Shown here: positions 49,311 to 59,575 of the stretch, piece by piece | Layout of the letters: every line of letters starts with the position of its first letter | Position numbering within the stretch: position 1 is the stretch's first letter | Assembly (NCBI RefSeq): GCF_000802385.1 | Contig: NZ_JTDN01000001.1 | Span: 1,061,501-1,125,500, forward strand | Length of the DNA: 64,000 nt | Reading direction: 5' to 3' | Source: Croceibacterium mercuriale | GTDB taxonomy: Bacteria; Pseudomonadota; Alphaproteobacteria; Sphingomonadales; Sphingomonadaceae | Made by a program: the position numbers and the translations under genes | The notes under the pieces: generated by a model | Told to the model about the DNA's origin: nothing | Databases searched by the model: none | Seen by the model: only the letters and a program-made list of their open reading frames with translations

Positions 49311-49893
49311 CCGTATACTGGTATTCTACGGCTCCTACCGGTCGGACCGGCAGGGCATCCGTCTGGCCGACTGGCTGGTGCGTGCCTTCGCCGCGCGCGG
49401 GGCGGATGCGGAACTGATCGACGCCAAGGCGGTCGGGCTGCCCATGCTCGACCGGATGTACAAGGAATACCCCGCAGGCGAGGCACCGGAGGCGATGGAG
49501 CAGCTCGCCGCCAAGATCAGGGCGGCTGACGCCTTCGTGTTCGTGACCGGCGAATACAACTGGGGCATGCAGCCCGGGTTGAAAAACCTGACCGATCACT
49601 TTCTGGAAGAATGGCACTGGCGGCCGGCGGCGATCGCCAGCTACTCGGCCGGGCGCTTTGCCGGCGCACGGGCCGGGCTCGCCTGGCATGGCACCCTGTC
49701 GGAGATGGGCATGGTGGTCGTGTCCAGCACCCTGGCGGTCGGCGGCATCGGTCGTGCCTTCGACGATGCCGGTGAGCCGACCGGAGATGGCGGCGGTGCC
49801 CTCGCCCGCGCCTTTCCCCGCTTTGCCGACGATCTGTCGTGGTGGACCGACGCGGCGCGTAACCAGCGGGCGCAGAAAGCCCCGCCCTACTGA
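49303..49893 (+). CDS. NADPH-dependent FMN reductase / flavodoxin-like
   Basis: 196 residues. FMN-binding GSYRSDRQGIRLADWL, substrate loop FVFVTGEYNWGMQPGLKNLT, and a further block FAGARAGLAWHGTLSEMG. ATG at 49303 follows AGGAGAAAGATC and overlaps the DUF418 stop by 8 bp. Probably reduces FMN or quinones. Stop is 3 bp from convergent serB, leaving no room for a terminator. Confidence 0.85.
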   Translation: MADRILVFYGSYRSDRQGIRLADWLVRAFAARGADAELIDAKAVGLPMLDRMYKEYPAGEAPEAMEQLAAKIRAADAFVFVTGEYNWGMQPGLKNLTDHFLEEWHWRPAAIASYSAGRFAGARAGLAWHGTLSEMGMVVVSSTLAVGGIGRAFDDAGEPTGDGGGALARAFPRFADDLSWWTDAARNQRAQKAPPY

Positions 49894-49896
49894 GTG

Positions 49897-50781
49897 TCAG
49901 CCCGCCACCCAGTCCGTCTCGGGAATGCCCATCAGCTTTAGCAGGGCAGTCAGCTCGCCCCGCTCGACCCAGCCATTCGCCGCCTCCCGCGCGGCCGGCT
50001 TGGCACGGTAGGCGATGCCATAGCTGGCGGCGCGCAGCATCGGGATGTCGTTCGCCCCGTCACCCGCCGCCATGGAAACCGCGTGATCGCCCAGCAGCGA
50101 CAGTTCCTCGCGCAGGGTCCGTTCCTTACTGGCGGCATCGGCGATGGGGCCGGCCAGTCGGCCGTCCAGCTTGCCGGCAGCGACCGACAGGCGGTTGCCG
50201 ACCACGCGGTCGAAGCCGAGCCGCTCCGCCACCGGATCGGCGAAATGGTGGAAACCGCCGGTCACCAGCACAGTGCGGCAGCCGCGATGGCGCAGGGTCG
50301 CCACCAGCACGCGGGCGCCCGGCACCGGGTGGATGCGGGTGGCGAGGCAGGTGCCGATCGCCTCTTCCTCCAGCCCTTCCAGCAGGCCGACGCGTTCGTG
50401 CAGCGCCGACGCGAAATCCAGCTCGCCCCGCATGGCCCGGTCGGTAATGGCGGCAACACGGTCCTTCAATCCGGCGAAGTCGGCCAGCTCGTCGATGCAC
50501 TCCTGCCCGATCATGGTGGAATCCATGTCGGACACGAACAGGTCGGGCACGCGGATCTCGTCCCGCGCGATGATCGCATCGCTCGGGTCGAAATGGTCGC
50601 GGATCACCTGCTTCAGCGCTGGCAGGTCGTCACCCGGCAGGGTCAGTTCCAGCACGTCGCCCCAATGATCCAGCAGACTGGCACCGGCCAGCCCCATGCC
50701 GTGCTGCGCCAGGGCGGCGCTGGCGGCATCGAGCTGTCTGTCGAGCGTGGCAGGGTCTGCTATGAGCCGGGCGATGAGCAA
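49897..50781 (-). CDS. serB: phosphoserine phosphatase
   Basis: 294 residues. HAD phosphatase with DxDST nucleophile in [18 protein letters not shown], Lys/Asp motifs in [17 protein letters not shown] and [10 protein letters not shown], and an N-terminal ACT-like region. Last step of serine biosynthesis. Start TTG at 50781 ([15 protein letters not shown]) is the only sensible one; it lies 14 bp from the divergent miaA ATG, so the two promoters must overlap. Confidence 0.95.
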   Translation of the reverse strand: MLIARLIADPATLDRQLDAASAALAQHGMGLAGASLLDHWGDVLELTLPGDDLPALKQVIRDHFDPSDAIIARDEIRVPDLFVSDMDSTMIGQECIDELADFAGLKDRVAAITDRAMRGELDFASALHERVGLLEGLEEEAIGTCLATRIHPVPGARVLVATLRHRGCRTVLVTGGFHHFADPVAERLGFDRVVGNRLSVAAGKLDGRLAGPIADAASKERTLREELSLLGDHAVSMAAGDGANDIPMLRAASYGIAYRAKPAAREAANGWVERGELTALLKLMGIPETDWVAG

Positions 50782-50795
50782 GAATAGGACTTTCG

Positions 50796-51734
50796 ATGCG
50801 TGAGCGGGTGGCGCTCATCGCAGGGCCGACTGCGAGCGGCAAGAGCGATCTGGCCGTGCAGCTGGCGCTGGCGGCGCAGGATGCCGGCTGTCCTGCCCGC
50901 ATCATCAATGCCGACAGCGCGCAGGTCTATCGCGACCTGAAGGTGCTGAGTGCCCGACCCGATGCGGTGGAAATGCGCGGGGTGGAACATCGCCTGTTCG
51001 GCGCGTGGGATGGGGCGGAGGCCTGCTCCGCCGCGGCGTGGGCGACGGCGGCCCGGCGCGAGATCGCGGACGCCCATGGTGCGGGCATGCTGCCGATCCT
51101 GGTGGGCGGTACGGGGCTGTACCTGCGCACCCTGCTGGATGGCATCGCCCCGATCCCGGAGATTGCGGCGGAGGTGCGCATGGCGGTGCGGGCGCTGCCG
51201 GTGGCCGAGGCACATGCGGCGCTGGTGCGGGAAGATCCGGCCCGCGCCGCCATGCTGCATGGGAACGACAGCCAGCGGATCGCGCGGGCGCTGGAGGTGG
51301 TGCGATCTACCGGCCACCCGCTCGGCTGGTGGCAGCAGCGGCGCGAAGGCGGGATTGGCGAAGAGGTCGCACTGCTGCCGCTGGTGCTCCTGCCCGATCG
51401 CGAATGGCTGTACCGGCGATGCGACCTGCGGTTCGCCCGGATGATGGAAGACGGCGCGGTGGAGGAGGTCGCGGCATTGCTCGCCCGCGATCTGTCCCCT
51501 GACCTGCCGGTCATGCACGCAATCGGCGTGCCGGAAATCGCCGGCTGGCTGCAGGGGCAACGGGATCGCGCTGAAGCCATTGTGCAGGGGCAGCAGGCCA
51601 CCCGCCGGTACGCCAAGCGGCAATATACCTGGTTTCGCAATCAACCGCCTGCCGATTGGCAGCGGGTCGGACAAGCAAGTGACGCTCAGAAGCAGCAAAT
51701 CACAAGAATATTGCGCACTTTGCGGTTGACATGA
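50796..51734 (+). CDS. miaA: tRNA dimethylallyltransferase
   Basis: 312 residues. Adds the isopentenyl group to A37 of tRNAs reading UNN. P-loop [38 protein letters not shown], and the C-terminal [13 protein letters not shown]. The usual end is followed by about 20 extra residues ([12 protein letters not shown]) encoded by unusually AT-rich codons (ATA, AGA, three TTG). That tail coincides with the probable ilvB leader; see 51756-51835. Confidence 0.95.
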   Translation: MRERVALIAGPTASGKSDLAVQLALAAQDAGCPARIINADSAQVYRDLKVLSARPDAVEMRGVEHRLFGAWDGAEACSAAAWATAARREIADAHGAGMLPILVGGTGLYLRTLLDGIAPIPEIAAEVRMAVRALPVAEAHAALVREDPARAAMLHGNDSQRIARALEVVRSTGHPLGWWQQRREGGIGEEVALLPLVLLPDREWLYRRCDLRFARMMEDGAVEEVAALLARDLSPDLPVMHAIGVPEIAGWLQGQRDRAEAIVQGQQATRRYAKRQYTWFRNQPPADWQRVGQASDAQKQQITRILRTLRLT

Positions 51735-51752
51735 CATTTTGTGTCGCATAGT
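51726..51752 (+). promoter_or_regulatory. candidate ilvB promoter
   Basis: Perfect TTGACA (51726-51731) overlapping the end of miaA, then CATAGT (51747-51752) at a short 15-nt spacing. Lies upstream of the attenuator hairpin and so would make a transcript beginning about 51760. The -10 and spacing are imperfect. Confidence 0.4.
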
Positions 51753-51755
51753 TGG

Positions 51756-51835
51756 GCCGGGACGCGGGGCTGCGGTCCCGCACCGGCTGGAGAGGAACGA
51801 CCCGGCACGAGGCAATCGTGCCGGGTCGGTTTTTT
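51756..51835 (+). terminator. ilvB leader: strong terminator, candidate attenuator
   Basis: GACCCGGCACGA (51799-51810), loop GGCAA, TCGTGCCGGGTC (51816-51827), GG, then TTTTTT (51830-51835): a 12-bp perfect stem with U6, 25 bp before the ilvB GTG. Upstream, GCCGGGAC (from 51756) matches 7 of 8 bases of the partner of the left arm, and CCGGC sits nearby, so competing pairings exist. Attenuation of ilvB is likely; simple miaA termination is the alternative. Confidence 0.65.
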
Positions 51836-51860
51836 CCCGCCCAAGCGAAGGAATGGTCCG

Positions 51861-53603
51861 GTGGCGAAAGAACGCAGCGGCGCTGCGATATTGATCGAGT
51901 CCCTGGTGCAGCAGGGCGTGGAATATGTGTTCGGCTATCCCGGCGGCGCGGTGCTGCCGATCTATGACGAGCTGTTCAACGATACGCGTCTGCGCCACAT
52001 CCTTGTCCGGCATGAGGCCGGCGCGGCACATGCCGCCGAAGGCTATGCCCGGTCCACCGGCAAGCCCGGTGTCGTGCTGGTCACCAGCGGTCCCGGCGCG
52101 ACCAACGCCATCACCGGCATTGCCGATGCCTATCTCGATTCCATCCCGCTGGTCGTCATCACCGGGCAGGTTGCCACCAACCTGATCGGCACGGACGCCT
52201 TCCAGGAGGCGGATACGGTCGGCCTGACGCGCCATTGCACGAAGCACAACTACCTGGTGCGCGATCCGGCCGACCTGGCTCACACGATCGAGGAAGCGTT
52301 CCTGATCGCCACCACCGGCCGCCCCGGCCCGGTCGTGATCGACATCCCCAAGAACGTGCAGGTCGCCACCGCGCCGCTGCAGGACGACCGCCCGCGGCGC
52401 CAGCGTCGGTACGAACCACGCACCGTCGCCGCGCCGGACGAGATCGGCGAAGCGCTCGACCTGATCATCAATGCGGAACGGCCGGTGTTCTACACCGGCG
52501 GCGGGGTCATCAATTCCGGCCCGCATGCCAGCGCGGCCCTGCGCCGCCTGCAATCGCTGAGCGGCGCGCCGGTCACTTCCACGCTGATGGGCCTGGGCGC
52601 GTTCTCTTCCGATCATCCGGACTGGCTGGGCATGCTGGGCATGCATGGCACGCTGGAAGCGAACATGGCGATGAACGAATGCGACGTGATGGTCTGCGTC
52701 GGCGCGCGGTTCGACGACCGCGTGACCGGCCGGCTGGATGCGTTCAGCCCGAAATCGACCAAGATCCACATCGACATCGACCGTGCCAGTATCAACAAGG
52801 TCGTGCCGGTGGATCTCGGCATCGTGGGCGATTGCGGCACCGTGCTGGAGCAGCTGATCGCCGGCTGGGGAGGAACCCGCGGGCGTGACCTGGGCGAGTG
52901 GAAGGCGCGGATCGCCGGCTGGCGCGCGCGTGATTGCCTGGCTTTCCCGCACCGCAAGGATTCGCTGATGCCGCAGCTTGCGGTGCAGCGCCTGTACGAG
53001 ATGACCCGCGAGCGTCAGCCGATCATCACCACGGAGGTCGGCCAGCATCAGATGTGGGCGGCACAGTATTTCGGCTTCCAGAACCCCAATCGCTGGCTGA
53101 CCAGCGGCGGCCTGGGTACGATGGGCTATGGCCTGCCGGCGGCGATCGGCGCGCAGCTCGGTAATCCCGATGCGCTGGTGATCGACATTGCAGGCGAAGC
53201 CAGCATCCAGATGAACATCCAGGAACTGGGCACCGCCAGCCAGTACCGCCTGCCGGTGAAGATCTTCATCCTGAACAACGAATACATGGGCATGGTCCGC
53301 CAGTGGCAGGAGCTGACCTATGAAAGCCGCTACTCGAACAGCTATTCCGACAGCCTGCCCGACTTCGTGCGGCTGGGGGAGGCATATGGCTGGAAGGGCA
53401 TCCGCATTTCGGACGAGGCCGGGCTGGATGAAGGCATCCGCGCCATGCTGGACCATGATGGGCCGGTGATCGTGGACTGTCAGGTCAGCAAGGATGCGAA
53501 CTGCTTCCCCATGATCCCCAGCGGCGCCGCACATACGGAGATGCTGCTGAACGGCGACATCCACGAAGGCACCATGGCGGATGACGCCAAGGCGCTCGTG
53601 TGA
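51861..53603 (+). CDS. ilvB: acetolactate synthase large subunit
   Basis: 580 residues. First common step of valine, leucine and isoleucine synthesis; TPP- and FAD-dependent. GTG at 51861 after GAAGGA; longer frames run through the leader. Motifs [38 protein letters not shown], and TPP-binding [17 protein letters not shown] with [11 protein letters not shown]. Cotranscribed with ilvN. Confidence 0.97.
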   Translation: MAKERSGAAILIESLVQQGVEYVFGYPGGAVLPIYDELFNDTRLRHILVRHEAGAAHAAEGYARSTGKPGVVLVTSGPGATNAITGIADAYLDSIPLVVITGQVATNLIGTDAFQEADTVGLTRHCTKHNYLVRDPADLAHTIEEAFLIATTGRPGPVVIDIPKNVQVATAPLQDDRPRRQRRYEPRTVAAPDEIGEALDLIINAERPVFYTGGGVINSGPHASAALRRLQSLSGAPVTSTLMGLGAFSSDHPDWLGMLGMHGTLEANMAMNECDVMVCVGARFDDRVTGRLDAFSPKSTKIHIDIDRASINKVVPVDLGIVGDCGTVLEQLIAGWGGTRGRDLGEWKARIAGWRARDCLAFPHRKDSLMPQLAVQRLYEMTRERQPIITTEVGQHQMWAAQYFGFQNPNRWLTSGGLGTMGYGLPAAIGAQLGNPDALVIDIAGEASIQMNIQELGTASQYRLPVKIFILNNEYMGMVRQWQELTYESRYSNSYSDSLPDFVRLGEAYGWKGIRISDEAGLDEGIRAMLDHDGPVIVDCQVSKDANCFPMIPSGAAHTEMLLNGDIHEGTMADDAKALV

Positions 53604-53635
53604 CCGCCCTTTCCTTTCGCGCAGCAGGATCAGAC

Positions 53636-55241
<1,606 letters not shown>

Positions 55242-55384
55242 CCGGCCAGCCGATGACTTGCTCCCTGCCCCGCTGGGCGGGGAGCAAATCGTTGCAGCGG
55301 TAACACCCTTGTGCCTTCTTGAGCGTTGTCGAGGCAGGCGCCACCTGTTGCGCTCGAGACGCGTCACCAGGGGAACTTACCGCA

Positions 55385-56032
55385 ATGCGCAAGATCATTC
55401 TCAGCACCATCGCCGCCGCCACGATCAGCACCGGCGCCATCGTCACCCTGCACGCGCAGGATGCGCCGCAGCTGCCCGGCCAGATGGATGCCAGCCGTGT
55501 CACTGCCGGCACCTACACTGCCGATGCCGGCCATTCGCTGATCGGCTGGCGGGTCAACCATTTCGGCTTCAACGACTATTTCGGTATCTTCGGTGATGTC
55601 GCCGGAACACTGACGATCGACCCGGCCAATCCGGCCGCGGCGAAGGTGGATGTGACTGTGCCGATCGCCAATGTCGTCACCGCCAGCGACGGGTTGACCG
55701 CGCACATGCTGCGGCCCGGCGCCGATGGCAAGGCGCCCGACTTCTTCGGCGCGGCGCCGGCACCGGCGCGCTTCGTCTCCACGTCCGTGCAGCCGACCGG
55801 CAGCACCGGTGCGACCATCAATGGCGACCTGACGCTGAACGGCGTGACCAGGCCTGTCACCATCGCGGCCGAGTTCACCGGCGCCGGCGCCAACCCGATG
55901 AGCCAGAAGGCGACGGTCGGCTTCGAGGGTACGACGACGATCCGCCGTTCCGACTTTGGCGTCAACGGCGCGCTGCCGGTGGTATCGGACGAGGTCGAGC
56001 TCGACATCACGATCGCGTTCGAAAAGCAGTAA
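55385..56032 (+). CDS. YceI-family secreted protein
   Basis: 215 residues. Signal peptide MRKIILSTIAAATISTGAIV ending LHA before QDAPQ. YceI lipocalin-like core: AGHSLIGWRVNHFGFNDYFG, DVTVPIANVVTASDGLTAHM, ATINGDLTLNGVTRPVTIAA and TTIRRSDFGVNGALP. Periplasmic polyisoprenoid-binding family. Lies between ilvC and leuA, which is unusual for an amino acid cluster. Start ATG at 55385 after AGGGGAA. Confidence 0.87.
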   Translation: MRKIILSTIAAATISTGAIVTLHAQDAPQLPGQMDASRVTAGTYTADAGHSLIGWRVNHFGFNDYFGIFGDVAGTLTIDPANPAAAKVDVTVPIANVVTASDGLTAHMLRPGADGKAPDFFGAAPAPARFVSTSVQPTGSTGATINGDLTLNGVTRPVTIAAEFTGAGANPMSQKATVGFEGTTTIRRSDFGVNGALPVVSDEVELDITIAFEKQ

Positions 56033-56041
56033 GTGCGTGCC

Positions 56042-56071
56042 CGGGCAGGGTGGACAGCACCACCCTGCCCG
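56042..56071 (+). terminator. 12-bp hairpin after yceI
   Basis: CGGGCAGGGTGG (56042-56053), loop ACAGCA, CCACCCTGCCCG (56060-56071): a perfect 12-bp stem just after the YceI stop. It lacks a U-run (CTTACAAA follows). Its 3' half overlaps the leuA -35/spacer. Confidence 0.5.
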
Positions 56072-56079
56072 CTTACAAA
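56051..56079 (+). promoter_or_regulatory. candidate leuA promoter
   Basis: TGGACA (56051-56056, one mismatch to TTGACA), 17-nt spacer, TACAAA (56074-56079, 4 of 6). The predicted start point, about 56086, falls at the leader-peptide ATG (56087), giving a leaderless leader mRNA as described for the trp leader of Sinorhizobium. Confidence 0.55.
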
Positions 56080-56086
56080 CCGCCGC

Positions 56087-56134
56087 ATGAACGCCCGCGA
56101 CCTGCTATCGCTGCTTCGACTAACGCGCCCTTAG
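56087..56134 (+). CDS. leucine-rich leader peptide of leuA
   Basis: 15 residues, MNARDLLSLLRLTRP, stop TAG at 56132-56134. Five of 15 residues are leucine, encoded CTG CTA ... CTG CTT ... CTA; CTA and CTT are rare in this GC-rich genome, as expected of control codons. No Shine-Dalgarno is visible; translation would be leaderless. Sits about 119 bp before leuA and just before exclusive hairpins. Recognised from its leucine runs, position and codons. Confidence 0.75.
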   Translation: MNARDLLSLLRLTRP

Positions 56135-56183
56135 GCGCGTCACGGCTCGTGCGTGCTCCACGCCGGGCCATTCGCCTAAGGGC
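56123..56183 (+). promoter_or_regulatory. leuA leader with mutually exclusive hairpins (attenuator)
   Basis: Hairpin A: ACGCGCC (56123-56129), CTTA, GGCGCGT (56134-56140), overlapping the leader stop. Alternative: GCCCTTAGGCG (56127-56137) with its exact reverse complement CGCCTAAGGGC (56173-56183), 11 bp. These two cannot coexist. No strong U-run follows, so the output could be transcription pausing, Rho access or leuA translation rather than classical termination. Confidence 0.6.
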
Positions 56184-56252
56184 CATTTGCACCTGCGAAG
56201 TCGAACAGCCCTGCCATCATCGCGGCGGGGCAAAGCGAAGGCAATTGAAGCC

Positions 56253-57938
56253 ATGACCATGCTGAAGGAACCGGGCCGCAAGTACAGGCCCTTCCCCGCC
56301 ATCGACCTGCCTGACCGGCAGTGGCCGACCCGCACAATCACCCAGCCGCCGCGCTGGCTGTCCACCGATCTGCGGGACGGCAACCAGTCGATCATCGATC
56401 CGATGGATGCGGTAAAGAAGAACCGCTTCTTCGACCTGCTGGTGGAGATCGGCATCAAGGAAATCGAGGTCGGTTTCCCGAGCGCGGGCGCGACCGAATT
56501 CGACTTCATCTCCGATCTGGTGCGGTCCGGCCGTGTGCCGGAAGACGTGACCATCCAGGTGCTGACCCAGTCGCGCGAGGATCTGATCCGCCGCAGCTTC
56601 GAAAGTCTGGAAGGCAGCCCGCGCGCGATCGTCCACCTCTACAACGCGGTCAGCCCCGCCTGGCGCGAGATCGTGTTCCGCATGAGCCGCGAGGAGGTGA
56701 AAGCCATCGCCATCGCCGGCGCGCGTCATCTGGCGGACGAGGCGGCACGGCGGCCCAATACCGAGTGGTTGTTCGAGTACTCGCCGGAGACCTTCTCCAC
56801 GGCCGAGCTCGATTTCAGCCTCGAGGTATGCGCCGCGGTGATGGATGTGCTGCAACCGACGGTCGAGCGGCCATTGATCCTGAACCTGCCGGCGACCGTT
56901 GAGGCGGCGACGCCCAACGTCTATGCCGACCAGATCGAATATTTCTGCCGCCACCTGCCCAACCGGGAAGCGGCGGTGATCAGCCTGCATACCCACAATG
57001 ACCGTGGCACCGGCGTGGCCGCCGCGGAGCTGGGCCTGATGGCCGGCGCTGACCGGATCGAGGGATGCCTGTTCGGCAACGGAGAGCGTACCGGCAATTG
57101 CTGCCTGGTGACAGTCGCCCTCAACATGTACACGCAAGGCATTGATCCGCAGATGGATCTTTCCGACATCGACCGCATCATCGAGACAGTCGAATATTGT
57201 AACCAGCTCCCCGTACATCCGCGCCATCCCTATGGCGGCGAGCTGGTGTTCACCGCCTTTTCCGGCAGCCATCAGGACGCCATCAAGAAGGGGTTCGAGG
57301 CGCAGGCCGCGCGCAACGACGAGTTCTGGCGGGTGCCCTACCTGCCGATCGATCCGGCCGATCTGGGCCGCAGCTACGAGGCGGTGATCCGGGTCAATTC
57401 GCAATCCGGCAAGGGTGGCTTTGCCTGGGTGCTGGAACAGGGCCAGGGTCTGAAGCTGCCCAAGCGCCTGCAGGCGGATTTCAGCCGCCACGTGCAGCGG
57501 ATGGCGGACGAGCTGGGGCGCGAGCTGAACGGGGCGGACATCTGGGATGCGTTCCGCACGGCCTACTTCCTGGAGGCGGCGACCCCGACTTTCGACTTGG
57601 TCGATTACGAGGAGACTCGTGCAACCGACGGGACGCGGTTGTTCGCCGGCACGATCAAGGTCGGCGGGCGCACGCAGCAGGTCAGTGGCCGTGGCAAGGG
57701 GCTGGTATCCAGCGTTCTCGCGACGCTGCAGCAGACCTTCGGCCTGGGGCTGGAGGTGCTGGATTACAGCGAGCATGCACTGGCCAAAGGCACCGATGCA
57801 CGCGCGGCCGCCTATCTGGAATGCGCCCTGCCCGATGGTTCCATTGTCTGGGGCGTCGGGGTGGACGAGGATGTCGCCACTGCCAGTGTGCGTGCGATCC
57901 TGTCGGCCGCCAACAATGCGGTGGCGCAGCGCGCCTAG
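56253..57938 (+). CDS. leuA: 2-isopropylmalate synthase
   Basis: 561 residues. First committed step to leucine. Start ATG at 56253 (MTMLKEPGRKYRPFPAIDLP) with GAAGG upstream; an ATG two codons later (56259) is possible. Motifs LSTDLRDGNQSIIDPMD, VGFPSAGATEFDFI, LHTHNDRGTGVAAAELGLMA (metal site HxH), and a C-terminal regulatory domain (VSGRGKGLVSSVLATLQ) that binds leucine. This is the longer 'LeuA type 2' also found in actinobacteria. Stop overlaps the convergent AHH gene by 4 bp. Confidence 0.95.
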   Translation: MTMLKEPGRKYRPFPAIDLPDRQWPTRTITQPPRWLSTDLRDGNQSIIDPMDAVKKNRFFDLLVEIGIKEIEVGFPSAGATEFDFISDLVRSGRVPEDVTIQVLTQSREDLIRRSFESLEGSPRAIVHLYNAVSPAWREIVFRMSREEVKAIAIAGARHLADEAARRPNTEWLFEYSPETFSTAELDFSLEVCAAVMDVLQPTVERPLILNLPATVEAATPNVYADQIEYFCRHLPNREAAVISLHTHNDRGTGVAAAELGLMAGADRIEGCLFGNGERTGNCCLVTVALNMYTQGIDPQMDLSDIDRIIETVEYCNQLPVHPRHPYGGELVFTAFSGSHQDAIKKGFEAQAARNDEFWRVPYLPIDPADLGRSYEAVIRVNSQSGKGGFAWVLEQGQGLKLPKRLQADFSRHVQRMADELGRELNGADIWDAFRTAYFLEAATPTFDLVDYEETRATDGTRLFAGTIKVGGRTQQVSGRGKGLVSSVLATLQQTFGLGLEVLDYSEHALAKGTDARAAAYLECALPDGSIVWGVGVDEDVATASVRAILSAANNAVAQRA

Positions 57939-58603
57939 CCGAAGATCCAGTCGATCAGCGCCTGGTCGCCCGGGTGCGGCGGCGCAGGCGCTGCATCGAA
58001 GGGTCGGTGCGGGTCGCTTCCCAGGATCAGGACGTCGGGCGGCAGGCCGGGGCTGGTGGTGTTCCACAGCAGCTCCGCCATGGCATCCAGCGCCGCGAAG
58101 TCGACCTGTTCGCCCAGCCGGTCGCTGCGGTTCAGCTTGATGCGGGTGCGATCCTCCGCCAGCAGGCGGCGGCGCAATGCCCGTTGCAGCAGATCGATCC
58201 GCATGATCGCCTGATCCAGCGCGATCTCCGGTGCCTTGGGCCGCAGGCGCGACCAGTCGGCCTCGATCTGCCCCATCCGTTCGGCGACCATGGTGTTATA
58301 ATGGTGATGGCGGCCGCGGTGCAGCGGCATCCGGGTCTGCTGTGCAGTGTTCTCCGTGGAGGGCAGCAGCAGGCCGTTGCTGCGAAAATCGTCAAACCCG
58401 ATCCGGTCCCGCCCGATCTCGTCGAACAGCTTGCCGTGGGCGTGATGGCTCAGCAACTGCCGCGGCAGCAGGTGGTGCCGCTGCATCCCGGCACGATAGC
58501 CGGGCTGCCCGGGATTGTTGACGGATCGGAAGGGTAGCTTGGGCCGGGCCATGATGGCGGCCCGGGGAACAGACCGCCGGTTGGGCGGTCCTGTCCGGTT
58601 CAT
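57935..58603 (-). CDS. AHH-domain putative HNH/ENDO VII-type nuclease
   Basis: 222 residues from ATG at 58603, which overlaps the upstream gene's stop (TGATG), so coupled. AHH-family signature: QRHHLLPRQLL, RIGFDDFRSNGLLLPSTE, PLHRGRHHHYNTMV, with the His pairs and the N of SNG that form the metal-binding nuclease core. No secretion signal or polymorphic-toxin repeat is present. An in-frame ATG at 58552 is a second option. Known AHH domains are nuclease toxins; stand-alone copies are uncharacterised. Convergent with leuA. Confidence 0.7.
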   Translation of the reverse strand: MNRTGPPNRRSVPRAAIMARPKLPFRSVNNPGQPGYRAGMQRHHLLPRQLLSHHAHGKLFDEIGRDRIGFDDFRSNGLLLPSTENTAQQTRMPLHRGRHHHYNTMVAERMGQIEADWSRLRPKAPEIALDQAIMRIDLLQRALRRRLLAEDRTRIKLNRSDRLGEQVDFAALDAMAELLWNTTSPGLPPDVLILGSDPHRPFDAAPAPPHPGDQALIDWIFG

Positions 58604-59418
58604 GCGCGAGAGGCGCTCACAAACCGTCCGCTCGTCGACGGATCGAGGACCAGTGCCTCTCCCCCGGGGCCAGCCAGCGTGACCTGACCGGTCAGCTGGC
58701 CGTTCTCCACCAGCCAGTGCAGCATGCGCAAGGCCAACCGGGCCCCGGCGGCGCGATCGGACACCAGATGCGGTTCGATCCGCAATTCCTGTCCGGTGAA
58801 CAGGCTGAGCCCTTCACTCTGCAACCCGCCTTCCGGCGTCGGTGCCAGGGCTGTGAGACCCAGGCCGGGGAATGGTCCGCCATCGGCCCACCGGATCACG
58901 GAATCGCTGAAGTGGCGCGGGCTGCACCAGGTGCGCGCCGGATGCCAGGCGACGGCCTGCACGAACGGCATCTGCGCAAGCCGCGCCATCAGCCAGGCCA
59001 TGCCGCGCACCACCGGCACCATGGTGCCGCCTGCCCTGAGATGCGGACCGGGGCGCAAGGTCACCGCCTCGAGCATACCGGGCGCGAAATCCGCAGGCAG
59101 ACCATACAGGTGGCCGGCAGGGGGAACGGGCTCGGCCTCGCCCGGGCGCAGTCCTTCCAGATCGAAGGTCAGGCCATTGGCCAGCAATTCCAGCCAGCGC
59201 AGCGCTTCCGGGTCGGCATTGGCGGGGGCATCGTCCGCCGGATCCAGGCTGATGGTGAAGCCGCCATCACGTTGGGCGGCTGCACGTACCTCTGCCGCTG
59301 ACGGACGTCGGCCCGGCAGGAACAGGAGCGACGCTGCGGTCAGCGTTCCTGCAGCGTTTGGATGCACCCCGCCTGAAATCTGCTGTCCCCCGTGTGTAGT
59401 GGAAACGAGTGTATGCAC
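58600..59418 (-). CDS. DUF4261-like protein of unknown function
   Basis: 272 residues from GTG at 59418 (MHTLVSTTHGGQQISGGVHP). C-terminal half resembles DUF4261: WHPARTWCSPRHFSDSVIRW, DGGPFPGLGLTALAPTPEGG, SEGLSLFTGQELRIEPHL. The first half (SLLFLPGRRPSAAEVRAAAQ...) is less clear. Coupled to the downstream AHH gene by TGATG. Whether it inhibits, regulates or is unrelated to the AHH protein is unknown. The start is the first plausible one; the region upstream faces recJ. Confidence 0.65.
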   Translation of the reverse strand: MHTLVSTTHGGQQISGGVHPNAAGTLTAASLLFLPGRRPSAAEVRAAAQRDGGFTISLDPADDAPANADPEALRWLELLANGLTFDLEGLRPGEAEPVPPAGHLYGLPADFAPGMLEAVTLRPGPHLRAGGTMVPVVRGMAWLMARLAQMPFVQAVAWHPARTWCSPRHFSDSVIRWADGGPFPGLGLTALAPTPEGGLQSEGLSLFTGQELRIEPHLVSDRAAGARLALRMLHWLVENGQLTGQVTLAGPGGEALVLDPSTSGRFVSASRA

Positions 59419-59575
59419 CGGAAATCCTAAACAGGTCGAGACGGGGCTGGAGAGCCGTTTCTGTTTGGGACGGAACGCAAAATCACAGACCTCCGCACAG
59501 GGGTATGGCCCGGGGCCGACCTGCCCCGGTTGCACCCGCTTTGCACCTGAGAACGCAATGGAGTAGGCGGGCACC

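Noticed and set aside
51731-51751. MTFCVA mini-ORF after miaA as the ilvB leader peptide
   Set aside because: Only one branched-chain residue and no ribosome site; the Ile/Leu-rich miaA tail is a better sensor candidate.
50760-53564. 934-codon minus-strand frame across miaA and ilvB
   Set aside because: Antisense shadow of two certain genes; no domain, low-complexity composition.
56217-58067. 616-codon minus-strand frame opposite leuA
   Set aside because: Antisense shadow of leuA; the real minus-strand gene there is the AHH gene in another frame.
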